Source: Bacillota bacterium
GTDB lineage: Bacteria > Bacillota > Ch66 > Ch109
DNA length: 64,000 nucleotides
NCBI GenBank assembly: GCA_013178275.1
Contig: JABLWZ010000002.1
Location: 1-64,000 of the forward strand
Direction: 5' to 3'
Shown here piece by piece: positions 8,790 to 20,316 of this stretch. A model generated the notes under the pieces. It was not told where the DNA came from. It saw only the letters and a program-made list of their open reading frames with translations, and searched no databases. A program made the position numbers and the translations under genes. Positions within the stretch are counted from its first letter, which is position 1; every line of letters starts with the position of its first letter.

Positions 8790-9380
8790 TTGAACAGCCT
8801 GCTGCCTGTCCTGGTTCCTAAAATCGAAGTCGATCCCGGGGGCTTTTTCACCCAACTGGGTTTCTGGCTCCTGGTCGTGACCGGGCTGCTCCTGGCAGTA
8901 ATCTATTATATCAGAAGCACCCGTGAAATTCACCGGCTGCAGGCGGATCTGGACGATATCGACCGTATGGGGCCTGATGATTTCGAGGACTTCGTAAAAT
9001 CCCTGCTTATGGCTGAGGGGTTCAGCGCGGAGTCCCCGACCTCCTCCAGCGATGGCGTCAACCTGCTGGTCACCGACTGGCGCGGCGGCCGCACCGCGGT
9101 GCAGGCCAGGCGCTCCGGCCTCAAGGAGAGGATAAACAAGGAGTCGGTCAGAAACCTGCTGGAGGCCAAGCGCCGCCACGGCTACGACCGGGTCCTGATC
9201 GTCACCAACAGCAGACTGACCCACTGGGCGGACGAGTACGCGCGGGCCAATTCAATAGAGACCTGGGACCGGGAGGTTCTCCGCCAGTTCCTGGGGAGGA
9301 GCCGGGTGTCGAGGGCCCGGGAAGCTATGCGGGGTAACCTTTTTAGGCCGCCAGAATATCATAAGAAAAGGAACAGATAA
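8790..9380 (+). CDS. Restriction-endonuclease-like (Mrr_cat) membrane protein
   Basis: The 196-residue protein has one membrane segment (residues ~22-44) and a cytoplasmic Mrr-like nuclease fold (residues ~62-175). The motif line runs GPDDFEDFVKSLLMAEGFSAE, SDGVNLLVTDW and AVQARRSG (Q-x-[KR] of the PD-(D/E)xK fold). Membrane-linked Mrr_cat proteins of this layout are widespread in Firmicutes with unclear roles. TTG start with GTAGGAGG 9 bases upstream. Confidence 0.78.
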   Translation: MNSLLPVLVPKIEVDPGGFFTQLGFWLLVVTGLLLAVIYYIRSTREIHRLQADLDDIDRMGPDDFEDFVKSLLMAEGFSAESPTSSSDGVNLLVTDWRGGRTAVQARRSGLKERINKESVRNLLEAKRRHGYDRVLIVTNSRLTHWADEYARANSIETWDREVLRQFLGRSRVSRAREAMRGNLFRPPEYHKKRNR

Positions 9381-9401
9381 GATCGATCGAGGAGGGATAA
9401 C

Positions 9402-9602
9402 ATGAGCCAGATTTACCATCAGGAGCTGGCCGAAGTTTTTTTAGATAGCCTGAAAACCACCGCGAAATCATTCGGCGAGCTGTTCGTGGCTTCGCTGTAC
9501 AGTATCAAAGACGTCATGACCGAATGGGCGGACCGTGGAGGTCTGACCACGCTGGTGGTTGTACTGACGGCCCTGTTCTTTATCGTCTGGGCGCTGATGT
9601 AG
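9402..9602 (+). CDS. Small single-pass membrane protein, unknown
   Basis: A 66-residue protein with one C-terminal transmembrane helix (TTLVVVLTALFFIVWALM). GAGGAGGGATAAC precedes ATG. It lies 21 bp after the Mrr-like gene and before a terminator, so the two probably form one transcript. Not recognised. Confidence 0.62.
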   Translation: MSQIYHQELAEVFLDSLKTTAKSFGELFVASLYSIKDVMTEWADRGGLTTLVVVLTALFFIVWALM

Positions 9603-9630
9603 CCGTTCAGCCAAAATGTCGGTAAACACC

Positions 9631-9655
9631 AAGGCCCCTCCGGGGGCTGCCTTTT
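9631..9655 (+). terminator. Rho-independent terminator
   Basis: AAGGCCCC / GGGGGCTGCCTT hairpin followed by TTTTT. Confidence 0.82.
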
Positions 9656-9660
9656 TGATC

Positions 9661-10017
9661 GGGGGCACAATAATATAATTGTGCCATATATGAAGAGAGC
9701 ATTTAAGATTGAGCTTCCGGTGACTAGGACCTTTTTCCCATTTTTAGTATCGTGAGGCGCTATTAATTTGTAAACAGTATTTCCTGTTATTGGTTATATT
9801 GTACTGAATTCATCGGTGGGCTGAAAATGCACACTTGTACTTTTTAGCACATCAAAATTGTCCAAATATAACTCAGTATCCGGTCCACCTATGTCGAAAT
9901 ACTTAGAAAAGTATTGGCAGCATCAATGTCTTTAAATAACATGTCGAAACGGCATGTTTTTTGCTTTATAATAGTAATAGCTTTGCACGGAAGAAATTAC
10001 CAAGCCGAGGTTATCAG
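9661..10017. other. AT-rich intergenic region upstream of sigma gene
   Basis: No gene is supported. A hairpin with T-run at 9938-9962 (AACATG / CATGTT then TTTT) ends ~55 bases before the sigma-factor start. No gene precedes it for 330 bases, so it may end a small transcript or act as an attenuator for the sigma gene. Confidence 0.4.
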
Positions 10018-10806
10018 ATGACAAGTAAAGACCAACTCGAGAAGATGGTTATGGAGTACCGCGAGGCCAGGGACAAGCGGGTACTGGAAAGCATAGTACT
10101 GTCCTGCTACCCGATGATGGAGCATCTGGCTGAAAAGAAGGCCTTGCGGCACACGAACTTCGTCGAAATCAGCGACTTGATCGGGTATGGGATAATAGGG
10201 CTCTTGAAATCCATAGACAGCTATGAACCGGGCAAGGGGGCCGGGTTTGGGACTTACGCCTACATAAGGGTACAGGGGGCCATGCAGGACGGCCTCCGAT
10301 CGATCGACTGGATGTCCAACGGCGCCAGGAAAAAAGCCAAGTTCCTGGACCGGCTGTATTCACAGATCATACAGAAATTTATGCGCACCCCATCCCACGA
10401 GGAGATGGCCCAGGCGCTGAACATCACCATGAGGGAGTTCGGCAAGGTCCTTCAGGAACACAGCCGGACCAGGATCTACTCTCTGGAATCCACCCAGATA
10501 GAAAACTACGACCTCGTCGACCCGACCGGCGACCCGGTCTACCACCTGATCGAGAGGGAGACCCAGAATGGCATCAGGGAAGCGATAAACAGCCTCCCCG
10601 CGAGAGAGAAGGTAATCATCGAGATGCACTACTACCGGGGGATGTCGCTGACCGACATCTCGAAGAGCATGGAAGTATCGCTATCCTGCATCTCCCGCCT
10701 GCACAAGCGGGCCATCAACCGGCTGCGGAACCAGCAGGTCTTCATCGATATCCAGGTCGAAGGCGATGCAGACCAGTCTTACGGCTACCGGCAGCAGGTG
10801 CTTTAA
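10018..10806 (+). CDS. RNA polymerase sigma factor, FliA/WhiG type
   Basis: This is a 262-residue sigma-70 family protein. Region 2 (DLIGYGIIGLLKSIDSYEPG, then GFGTYAYIRVQGAMQDGLR) and region 4 (LPAREKVIIEMHYYRGMSLTDISKSMEVSLSCISRLHKRAI) are clear. The GAMQDGLR/DW segment is typical of FliA/WhiG-type factors (motility or differentiation). ATG 10018 is chosen; the frame is open upstream to 9961, but CCGAGG lies just before 10018. No flagellar genes are in the window. Confidence 0.88.
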   Translation: MTSKDQLEKMVMEYREARDKRVLESIVLSCYPMMEHLAEKKALRHTNFVEISDLIGYGIIGLLKSIDSYEPGKGAGFGTYAYIRVQGAMQDGLRSIDWMSNGARKKAKFLDRLYSQIIQKFMRTPSHEEMAQALNITMREFGKVLQEHSRTRIYSLESTQIENYDLVDPTGDPVYHLIERETQNGIREAINSLPAREKVIIEMHYYRGMSLTDISKSMEVSLSCISRLHKRAINRLRNQQVFIDIQVEGDADQSYGYRQQVL

Positions 10807-10828
10807 AAAGGTCTATGGTTCGCGGATC

Positions 10829-10855
10829 AAAAGAGGAGCGGCTCGCCGCTCCTTT
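10829..10855 (+). terminator. Terminator after sigma gene; copy 1 of GGAGCGGC hairpin
   Basis: The hairpin GGAGCGGC-TC-GCCGCTCC followed by TTTA ends the sigma gene. A near-identical hairpin lies at 12,846-12,866, on the far side of the IS110 element. Confidence 0.78.
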
Positions 10856-10869
10856 AGACTGTCGACAAA

Positions 10870-11353
10870 TCGTCATATTGACACACAAAAAACGAAAAAG
10901 ATTAGGACTTACGTGGCGACGGTCAAGGCCGCATTCAATCTTGGTCAGGGCTGGGCCTCGCCCTGGCGGTGTCCTTCGCTCCATATTCCCTCTGCTGTAC
11001 TACCAACTGCTCATGCTTCGGGTAGATGGGGTAGTAAGGCCGAATATGCATCCGTGCACTCGGCCTTCTCGCGACCTCCTGTCGCTCGCCCCTCGTCTAC
11101 CAGTCAGCCTTCGCAGGGCAGTAAGACGCAGAGCACCATAACGGGCTCCTGACCCCGCAGGGCTCACCCACTATTTGGGGCCGATTGAATGCTGGTGCAA
11201 CGGAGTTTCCAGCGGGGTAATGGTAAAGTGGTGGTATTTAACACACCGCTGGGCTTTTCTTTGCTGTGAAAACAAACTCCCGTCACATCAATTTTAGGGC
11301 ATAACAAAATTAACCTCATATAGGCTATATTCGATACGCTATAAATAAGAATC
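10870..11353. other. Non-coding region left of IS110 transposase
   Basis: No protein-like frame is convincing. The region is a patchwork of GC-rich and AT-rich sequence and probably includes the left end of the IS110 element (3' side of the transposase). It does not resemble any gene I recognise. Confidence 0.4.
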
Positions 11354-12571
11354 TTAGCTGGCAACTGTGACGGTCGGTTCCCAGCCAAGTTCTTTTAATT
11401 TATTAAGATACGTTAGAATTTTCCTTTCTGTATTAAATTTGTAGTAGTAATCGGCTCCTAAATCACGAAACGGTACTCCTTTTTTTAGTATATTGTAAAT
11501 CGCAATCAGTATAGAATGGGCAACCGCAACCGCTGCTCTATTGGCTCCGCGCCGAACTACAAGCCTGTCATACTGTACGCGGAAAAACGTATCTTTTTTC
11601 CTAACCGCAGCTCGTGCACATTGTATCAGGGTTGTCTTTAAGGTTATATTCCCTTTCGTGGTTTTACCTCTCCCGCGTTTACCAGCGCTCTCGTTGTTCC
11701 CAGGACTTAATCCCGCCCATGAAGAAATATGTCCCGCACTAGGAAAGCGAGTCATATCTATTCCAATTTCGGCTAGTATGGTTTGGGCGCTTTGTCGTCC
11801 GATACCAGGTATTTTTTCAAGTTCCTCTAGCGCTTTTTCATAGCGTTCCATCTCTCCATTGATAATATCGTCCATTTCTTTTATGCGGATGGTCATGTCA
11901 TCTATATGGTTTACCACCGCTTTAATTAGTTTCCGCTGTACCGATGTAACAACCCGATCTATGGCCTCTAATAATTCTGGCATTTTATGCACCATACTGT
12001 GGTCGATTGCTTTTAAAAGATATTCTTCATCTGTCTGGTCTTCCACTAAGCCAGCTATTATCCGTCGTGATGATTTCCCGTTTATATTGCTAACCACAGA
12101 AGATAACTTAATATTTGCCCCTTCAAGCATTTTTTGAAGTCGGTTTATCTCTCGCGAACGCTCTCCCACGAGGCTTTTACGGTAACGTGAAACTTCTCGT
12201 AGTTCACGTTGCTCACGGTTTGGGATGTAGCTTGCTTTAAGTAATCCGTGTTGAAGCAAGTCCGCTATCCATTCCGCATCTTTCTTGTCGGTTTTTCTAC
12301 CGGGTACTGTCTTCATGTGAGCGGCATTTACCACCATCAACTCCAAGCCTAATGCCTCAAGCACATTGTACAGTGGTTTCCAAAAGCTTCCCGTGCTTTC
12401 CATTGCTACTATCTCGCAATTGTTTGCAAGTAACCAGTCTGCCATTACTTTTAATTCTTTGGTTTTGGTCCCGTATTGACGAAGTTCATGTTTTTTTCCG
12501 TCTTTAAAACACGCAACTATCGTCTTCTTATGCACATCTACACCACAACAACGCTCATATACAACCTGCAT
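11354..12571 (-). mobile_element. IS110-family transposase (intact CDS)
   Basis: A 405-residue DEDD-type recombinase. The RuvC-like N-terminal domain has CGVDVHKKT (first Asp), AMESTGSFWKPLY (Glu) and RKTDKKDAEWIADLL (two Asp). The C-terminal Transposase_20 domain has KIPGIGRQSAQTILAEIG and SAGKRGRGKTTKGN with the catalytic Ser. The frame is full length, so the element may be active. IS110 elements lack terminal inverted repeats and use a bridge RNA to pick donor and target; the structured flank at 12,575-12,835 fits that. Base composition is lower in GC than its neighbours. Confidence 0.95.
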
Positions 12572-12574
12572 GTT

Positions 12575-12835
12575 TTTTCCTCCATTTATTCAGGTTAAGG
12601 CGCGGCCTCTGTTTATTGCTTACTTTGCTGTGCGTCCTTTCTGCCTTTGGCTTCGGACAATTCGTGGTTCAACCCAGAGGCCATTTCAATTTGTCTATCG
12701 CCCTAATTGGGGCAAAAGCTAATCGAACTTTTGCCTACCCTGATTATTCCCCTAACATAATAAGAGTCTGCACCTCTAGTACAAACTCTTACCGTTTTCA
12801 TTTATTGTGGTGCCATCAGGCATGATTATTTGTCT
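12575..12835 (-). ncRNA. Candidate IS110 bridge RNA region
   Basis: The ~260 bases 5' of the transposase are non-coding but strongly structured. GGCCTCTG (12,604) can pair with CAGAGGCC (12,677), and two further hairpins occur (GCCCTAATTGGGGC; GGCAAAAG...CTTTTGCC). IS110-group elements encode their bridge RNA in this 5' position. The exact ends and the donor and target loops could not be assigned by eye. Confidence 0.5.
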
Positions 12836-12845
12836 ACACTCTGGA

Positions 12846-12866
12846 GGAGCGGCTTGCCGCTCCTTT
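12846..12866. repeat. Copy 2 of GGAGCGGC hairpin
   Basis: GGAGCGGC-TT-GCCGCTCC followed by TTTA, matching the sigma-gene terminator at 10,829. It lies 8 bases past the fba stop codon on the opposite strand and may serve as a terminator. Confidence 0.55.
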
Positions 12867-12873
12867 AACTATT

Positions 12874-15058
<2,185 letters not shown>

Positions 15059-15320
15059 CTTAAGTCCCTTTCTGGCCTATTATGCCGATATATTCAGCTT
15101 TATTTTTTCCTTCCCCGCCGGCCGCTATACCAGCAAATCGAGGTCACGGCGCGGCCAAACCGGTATACCTGAAGATGTACTGGAACCAATCCGCAGATCA
15201 GGGAACGTACGAAAGGAAAAGCAGATAAAATGTCGAATAAGTAGTTCATCATCAAGACGTGAATAGCGGGTTCATGAGTATCGATCACGCTGTTGAAGGA
15301 ATCGTGGAGGGGGTATCGGC

Positions 15321-17099
15321 GTGGGTTTTAGTCCCGATTGTGACCGGGAGACCCCTGATGGAGCGGGCGGCCCGGCGGGATGCGGTGGAGATCTGCCCGA
15401 GGAAGGCAAAAACGGTTCACCCGGGTTGGTAGAGGGTGCCGTCCCTGAAGCGGGCGGGATTACCGGCCCGGACGAGTCCGGCCCGGGGCTCGATAAACCT
15501 GTTTCGACCTTCATGGGGCAGCCGCCGAGAAACCGGGGCCGGCTCCTGGCGTGGGTCCTGGCCGGTCTGGTTGGGCTGCTGCTGGTTGGTGTTTTATTCT
15601 ATTACCTCGGGAACTTTGCAGAACCCCGGGTGCTGAACCTGGTCCCGGCCGACACCGAACTGGTCGTGTGCGTGAAGCCGAACTACCTTCAGCAGCATAA
15701 TATCAACAAGCTTATCGACACCTACCTCGCGATCCCGGCGGTAAAGAAGGCCTACGACGAGAAGCTGAAGGAGTTGAAAGACGAGGAAGCGACCGACTAC
15801 GAGCTGGATATAAGACCCTGGCTGGGCAAGGAGTTTGCCCTGGCCATCCCCCGGATGGACCAGCCGGCGAGAGCGGTGGCGATGATCGAGTACACCAGCA
15901 AGGCCAAGGCGCAGGCATACCTCGATAAGATGAACCAAAAATACCAGACCACCCAGGTGACCTACCAAGGGGTACCGATTTCCGTCGATGGCGGGCGCAC
16001 CGCCATGGCCCTGTCCGGGAACTACTTCGTCATCGCCAGCGACAAAGAACTCGTCGAGCGGGTGATTGACCGTCAAAAAGGTGTTTTGAAGGACAGCATC
16101 ACCCAGAGCCCCGGCTACCGGAAGGTGAGGGACAACCTGCCCGGCCGGGGCAGCGCCTTTGCCTACATGAAGGTCACCGAGGAGATAAAGGACGAGATGA
16201 AGGGGTCCGACAACGGGCTCAACTTCGCGGACCAGATAGACTATCAGGACATCGGGATTTCTTTATCCTTTGAAAGCAGCGGGATACTCACCAACTACCT
16301 GGTGACCACCGGGAAAGCCCCCTCGTTCTATAAAAAGCGCGGGACCGTGAAGGAGGAGATGAAGGCCACCCTGGAACTCCTGCCCGATGACTGCATCGGG
16401 TTCTTTCACTACTCGAACCTGGGGGGCCTATTCCAGGAGGCGATCAAAGGCTCGATGGGGGATATCGGGGAAGTGCTGAAGCCGATAGAAAGCCAGCTGG
16501 GGATCAGCGTCCAGCATGACCTGCTGGATATCTTGCGGGGTGACGTGACCATGGCCGTAATGCCGCAGCACGGATCCTTCTTCGGGGAAAGGATGGCACC
16601 CATCAGCCTCGCGCTGGCGGTGGGGATCAAAGACCAGCAGCAGGCGGCTGACAGCATGGACAAGGTAACCAGCTACCTGAAACAGAACCGCTACCGGGTA
16701 AACCAAAGAACGGCTGAAGGTTTCCAGGTCTACGCCGTGGAAGGACCGTACGGGAACGATGAATTCGGCGTCGCCATGGACAAACAGCAGCTCGTCCTTG
16801 GGTCCTCTTCGCAGCTGACCGACCTGATGGTAAACAAGCACAACCCGCTGGGCAAAAGCGAGAATTACCAGAAGGCGTTCACCCCGTTTTCCAGCGACAT
16901 GGAGCCGCTGATCTACATCAACGTGCCGAAGGTTATGACCATGTATGAGGATTCCCTTTCGGCCCTCGGCAGATCGGGCTTTCAGAGCAACGTCCTGCCC
17001 TGGTTTGCTCCGATCAAGTCCCTGAGCCTGGTCGACTCCGGCTGGAACGAGCAGAGCGGGGTGATAAAGGGGGGCATCTACCTGCGGATAGAGAAGTAA
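15321..17099 (+). CDS. DUF3352 family membrane-anchored protein
   Basis: The 592-residue protein has a Gly/Pro/Glu-rich, low-complexity N-terminus (~residues 1-70), one transmembrane helix (LAWVLAGLVGLLLVGVLFYYL, ~75-95) and a large extracytoplasmic domain starting LNLVPADTELVVCVKPNYL, typical of DUF3352. The function of the family is unknown. The GTG start at 15,321 is favoured by GGAGGGGG upstream; a shorter start at ATG 15,512 has no RBS. Confidence 0.8.
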   Translation: MGFSPDCDRETPDGAGGPAGCGGDLPEEGKNGSPGLVEGAVPEAGGITGPDESGPGLDKPVSTFMGQPPRNRGRLLAWVLAGLVGLLLVGVLFYYLGNFAEPRVLNLVPADTELVVCVKPNYLQQHNINKLIDTYLAIPAVKKAYDEKLKELKDEEATDYELDIRPWLGKEFALAIPRMDQPARAVAMIEYTSKAKAQAYLDKMNQKYQTTQVTYQGVPISVDGGRTAMALSGNYFVIASDKELVERVIDRQKGVLKDSITQSPGYRKVRDNLPGRGSAFAYMKVTEEIKDEMKGSDNGLNFADQIDYQDIGISLSFESSGILTNYLVTTGKAPSFYKKRGTVKEEMKATLELLPDDCIGFFHYSNLGGLFQEAIKGSMGDIGEVLKPIESQLGISVQHDLLDILRGDVTMAVMPQHGSFFGERMAPISLALAVGIKDQQQAADSMDKVTSYLKQNRYRVNQRTAEGFQVYAVEGPYGNDEFGVAMDKQQLVLGSSSQLTDLMVNKHNPLGKSENYQKAFTPFSSDMEPLIYINVPKVMTMYEDSLSALGRSGFQSNVLPWFAPIKSLSLVDSGWNEQSGVIKGGIYLRIEK

Positions 17100-17149
17100 C
17101 ATATACAAAAATATTGTTTCCCAGCCTTTTCATTATAATAAGAAAGCGG

Positions 17150-17172
17150 CAGACCCCGTCTCGGGGTCTGTT
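17150..17172 (+). terminator. Rho-independent terminator
   Basis: CAGACCCCG-TCT-CGGGGTCTG hairpin followed by TTT. Confidence 0.82.
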
Positions 17173-17313
17173 TCATTAACGCTATCAGAAAGTATATAAG
17201 GGAACTTTCTGATGCAAGCAAGTGTAACTAGGGCTCTCGCCTTCGTCAAGGACTTGGCGATAGCCAAGTTTTTTCTTCGGCGAAACTTAATCAAATAATA
17301 GGCCTGCCTCAAG

Positions 17314-17847
17314 CTATTCTAATAATATAAGTAGTGGACAGTCTTCGTCGTTTTTCTGGTTCTGCTTGACATTTTCAACGATATCTTTTGAGAAAGCCCT
17401 CTCGAATTGAATCGCAGCCCAATTTTTTAATCTATCATCTTCAGAATTCCAAAACGAGAGTAAAATTTTTAACATGTCCCGCAATACCGGATCGGGCAAG
17501 TAGCATATTCTATTCTCCTTAACCATCAAAGGGAAAAATGGTTTTATATCAATCTCAACCGGAGAATCACTAAAATCCTTTTGTAACGACGGATCATCAT
17601 GGTGGGCTAAATAGTTTTTTATCACTTCAATCAGAGCGACATTAATATTCCCCTTGCCGGTTTCGAGCCAATCTCGATTGATAAAAAAACGGCTACAAAT
17701 GTGCTTGAGTAAACTTTCTGAAATTTTCCCCTTGGATTTCTCGATTCTAGAAATGTGCGAGTGGTCGACCCCGAGAGCTTCGGCAAATTCCTCTTGGGTG
17801 AGTTTCATGCGCTTCCTTATTATTTTTACTCGCTCTCCTATAGACAT
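17314..17847 (-). CDS. XRE-family transcriptional regulator
   Basis: About 177 residues. The N-terminal HTH_3 domain (residues 1-60) reads IGERVKIIRKRMKLTQEEFAE...VDHSHISRIEKSKGKIS, followed by a C-terminal region of unknown fold. ATG 17,847 is chosen because GAGAGG lies 4 bases upstream; a TTG 12 bases earlier is also possible. The lower GC than its surroundings suggests acquisition. Targets are unknown; TTGACA repeats lie in its upstream region. Confidence 0.83.
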   Translation of the reverse strand: MSIGERVKIIRKRMKLTQEEFAEALGVDHSHISRIEKSKGKISESLLKHICSRFFINRDWLETGKGNINVALIEVIKNYLAHHDDPSLQKDFSDSPVEIDIKPFFPLMVKENRICYLPDPVLRDMLKILLSFWNSEDDRLKNWAAIQFERAFSKDIVENVKQNQKNDEDCPLLILLE

Positions 17848-18691
17848 TGCGCCTCTCAATTATAATGTTGACTAAATTGACACAGTCACATTATAATAAT
17901 CTATAGATTGACATAATTTAGTTAAGCTATACAAATTCTAGTTTCCATTAATTGTATACGTGGGTCAGTGAGCAGGATAACAAAAAGACAGGAGGAAAAC
18001 ATTCTTACAGAATCCACTACCTGCCCCGCGAAGCAATAAGATAAATAATAAATGTCGCCCAGAGGAGATCAGAACTGCGTTATTACTCCGGGGCTCGACG
18101 TTAAAGGAGATATCCCTGTAAGCCAATGTGATTCTCTCGGCAGCAAGAAAAGCCAACTACCGATACGGTTGCGCCAGCTTAAAGGTGTCATATATCTCCC
18201 TGGCTATTAAAAGAGCGCAATATGCCTTATTATTATTGCCCGAGTTGATGTTTTGCGCTTTTCAATTTTTAGCCTAAAAATATGCATTTATTCAAGTATA
18301 ACAGAGCTAATATTATAGGACAATGACAAACAGCGTTTATTGGTTTTTGTATAGTTTAACCAAATGCTCTTTAGTTCGGGCTACAAATTAACATTACAAT
18401 AAATATATAAGCTATAAATTGGATTAGAGACGGCTCGAAGTTTAAAACTTCGGCAGTTTATTTTTGAATAAATCGAAATAATCAATCAGTCAAAAAATGA
18501 GAAAAAGTACATATTATTTTTTGGAGCTATGCCATGATGAAGGTCAAAAAGGGAAAAAAATAGAGGCTATCCTTTCGGGGGATAGCCTTCATTATTTCAA
18601 CAAAGAAAGTTGGGGGGTAGTATGAAGAAATATCGAAACTGAACTGAATCAACCAGCCAGTTGAAAAAACACAGAAAGAGAGGCAGCTGTA
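17848..18691. other. Long AT-rich non-coding region before chemoreceptor
   Basis: No gene is supported. Visible elements are a dyad CGAAGTT...AACTTCG near 18,436-18,452, a nine-codon Lys-rich micro-ORF at 18,534-18,563 with GGAG upstream, a terminator-like hairpin immediately after it, and a six-codon micro-ORF at 18,621 behind a G-rich RBS. The arrangement resembles a leader/attenuator but matches no family known to me. Confidence 0.4.
18564..18590 (+). terminator. Terminator-like hairpin in leader of chemoreceptor gene
   Basis: AGGCTATCC-TTTCGGG-GGATAGCCT hairpin followed by TC and an AT-rich stretch, ~100 bases upstream of the chemoreceptor gene. Confidence 0.6.
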
Positions 18692-19834
18692 ATGAGTCAA
18701 AAATCGGAGTCTTTTCGCGAATTAGCCGATTCCCTGATCCAGACCAATGAACAAGGATGTGTCTATTTCACTACCGACTTATCCAGGTATGATTTCGTAC
18801 AGAATCACAAGATTGAGATACCGGGGATAAGATCGGGGGAACAGATTCCAAAGGGAGGCATCATAGAAACCTGCATTAAAGAAAAACGTCCCGTGTCCAT
18901 GACCGCGGAGCAAAAAGTCTATGGTATCCGTTTAAAGGTCTGGGTATGGGCGGTCGTGGAAAACGGAGAGGTCGTAGGCACGTACGGAGCGGCGATTCCT
19001 AAAATACATCCGGTGGAGCAGGCCTTCCCCTATTTTGCGGAACCGTTGGCCAATGCTTTTCCGGAAGGAGCGTTTATCGGGGTCACCAGCTTGAGCCACA
19101 TGATTCACCGTCAGGGGTCTAAAAAGTTCGATATTGAAAAGAGCCAGGTTGGGTCGCCCCTGGTCCCGGGAGGAGTGGCTGAACAATGCACCAAGGCCGC
19201 GAGGACCATAGCTCAAGACCTCGACGCCAGTATTTACGGTGTTCCGTCCAGGTCTATCGGCATACCATTGACTGACCCGGATGATAAGAGTATGGTCGGC
19301 TCATTCAACCTGATTATACCTAAATCCTTGGAGGTGGATCTGCAACAGTTGGCAACTAAACTAAGCGCTAATACTCAGGAGATCGCATCGGTAATGGAAG
19401 AGGTGGCCGCTTCCGCCGGCGAGATTACTACGAACGAAGGGCTGTTGACAGAAAAGGTTAAAGAAGTGGCGAATATCTCCAGGCAGATAAACGAGGTGCT
19501 GGACTTCATTAAAAATGTTGCAGACCAGACCAAGATGCTTGGCTTGAACGCCGCGATCGAGGCCGCACGCGCGGGTGAACACGGCCGGGGATTCGGGGTC
19601 GTGGCGGAAGAAATTCGCAAGCTCTCCGACCAATCCAAGGAAACCGCGGAAAGCATCCGAAGACTTACCAGGGAAATTGCGGACAAGATCGACTTAATCA
19701 GCAGCGCCTCCGAGGGCACCTTGAAGCAGAGCCAGGAACAGGCGGCGGCGACCCAGGAGGTCACGGCCTCGGTCATGGAGATCGCCCAGCTTTCTGAAAA
19801 GCTCGCGGAGACCGCCAAGGAACTGTCGGGTTAG
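18692..19834 (+). CDS. Soluble methyl-accepting chemotaxis-type protein
   Basis: The 380-residue protein has no transmembrane segment. Residues ~1-225 form an unrecognised sensory region of two similar halves; both contain a PxGGxxExC element (PKGGIIETC and PGGVAEQC). Residues ~230-380 are an MCP signalling domain with the hairpin tip [20 protein letters not shown]. It should signal to CheA/CheW from the cytoplasm. No che genes are in the window. The ligand is unknown. Confidence 0.88.
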   Translation: MSQKSESFRELADSLIQTNEQGCVYFTTDLSRYDFVQNHKIEIPGIRSGEQIPKGGIIETCIKEKRPVSMTAEQKVYGIRLKVWVWAVVENGEVVGTYGAAIPKIHPVEQAFPYFAEPLANAFPEGAFIGVTSLSHMIHRQGSKKFDIEKSQVGSPLVPGGVAEQCTKAARTIAQDLDASIYGVPSRSIGIPLTDPDDKSMVGSFNLIIPKSLEVDLQQLATKLSANTQEIASVMEEVAASAGEITTNEGLLTEKVKEVANISRQINEVLDFIKNVADQTKMLGLNAAIEAARAGEHGRGFGVVAEEIRKLSDQSKETAESIRRLTREIADKIDLISSASEGTLKQSQEQAAATQEVTASVMEIAQLSEKLAETAKELSG

Positions 19835-19870
19835 ATACCTGAGACCGGAGTGGCCATATCGGCAAGTACG

Positions 19871-19898
19871 ACCGGTCCCCGATCCGGGGGCCGGTTTT
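19871..19898 (+). terminator. Rho-independent terminator
   Basis: ACCGGTCCCC-GAT-CCGGGGGCCGGT followed by TTTATT. Confidence 0.82.
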
Positions 19899-19972
19899 AT
19901 TGTCGGTGGTATCGACGATCGTTCTCCCCGCGACCCGGGACGAGAGAAAGTGAGGCGCCCCAGGCGGCAGGG

Positions 19973-20122
19973 TCACTGAGCCGGGAACTGGTCAGCGGGT
20001 GCCGAACCCCCTGGCCGGGCGGCGTTTTCGAACTGCTCCCGCATCTGTGCGGCGCCCATAAAAAAAGCGCAGCAGAGAATGGTTGAGATTATGAAAGCCG
20101 AGACTAAAGCGATGTACAGCAA
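19973..20122 (-). CDS. Possible small membrane protein
   Basis: A ~49-residue frame with one hydrophobic helix (LYIALVSAFIISTILCCAFFMG) and a polar, Pro/Ala/Gly-rich tail. I choose TTG 20,122 because AAAGGAGG sits 11 bases before it; an ATG at 20,161 has no RBS. It resembles small membrane peptides, and it could be spurious. Confidence 0.42.
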   Translation of the reverse strand: MLYIALVSAFIISTILCCAFFMGAAQMREQFENAARPGGSAPADQFPAQ

Positions 20123-20316
20123 TGGAAACCATTCCTCCTTTGCTAGGATTAACCTTGTCATTTATTATATTCGTGATTCCGGGTAAAAAATTTTGGGTAG
20201 TTGAGGTGTCTGCGGAAATTTCTATAAAAAAATCGAATTGAATTGTAAGAATTTGTATGGTAAAATATTTATGAAAAAGAACCGTCGGTTCACCAGGCGT
20301 ACCAAGGAGGAGTGTC

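Noticed and set aside
10766..11152. 128-codon frame after the sigma gene
   Set aside because: It crosses the terminator hairpin and is Ser/Pro/Arg-rich without any motif or RBS.
17965..18156. 63-codon minus-strand frame in the 17.9-18.7 kb gap
   Set aside because: No RBS, no hydrophobic pattern or motif; probably chance.
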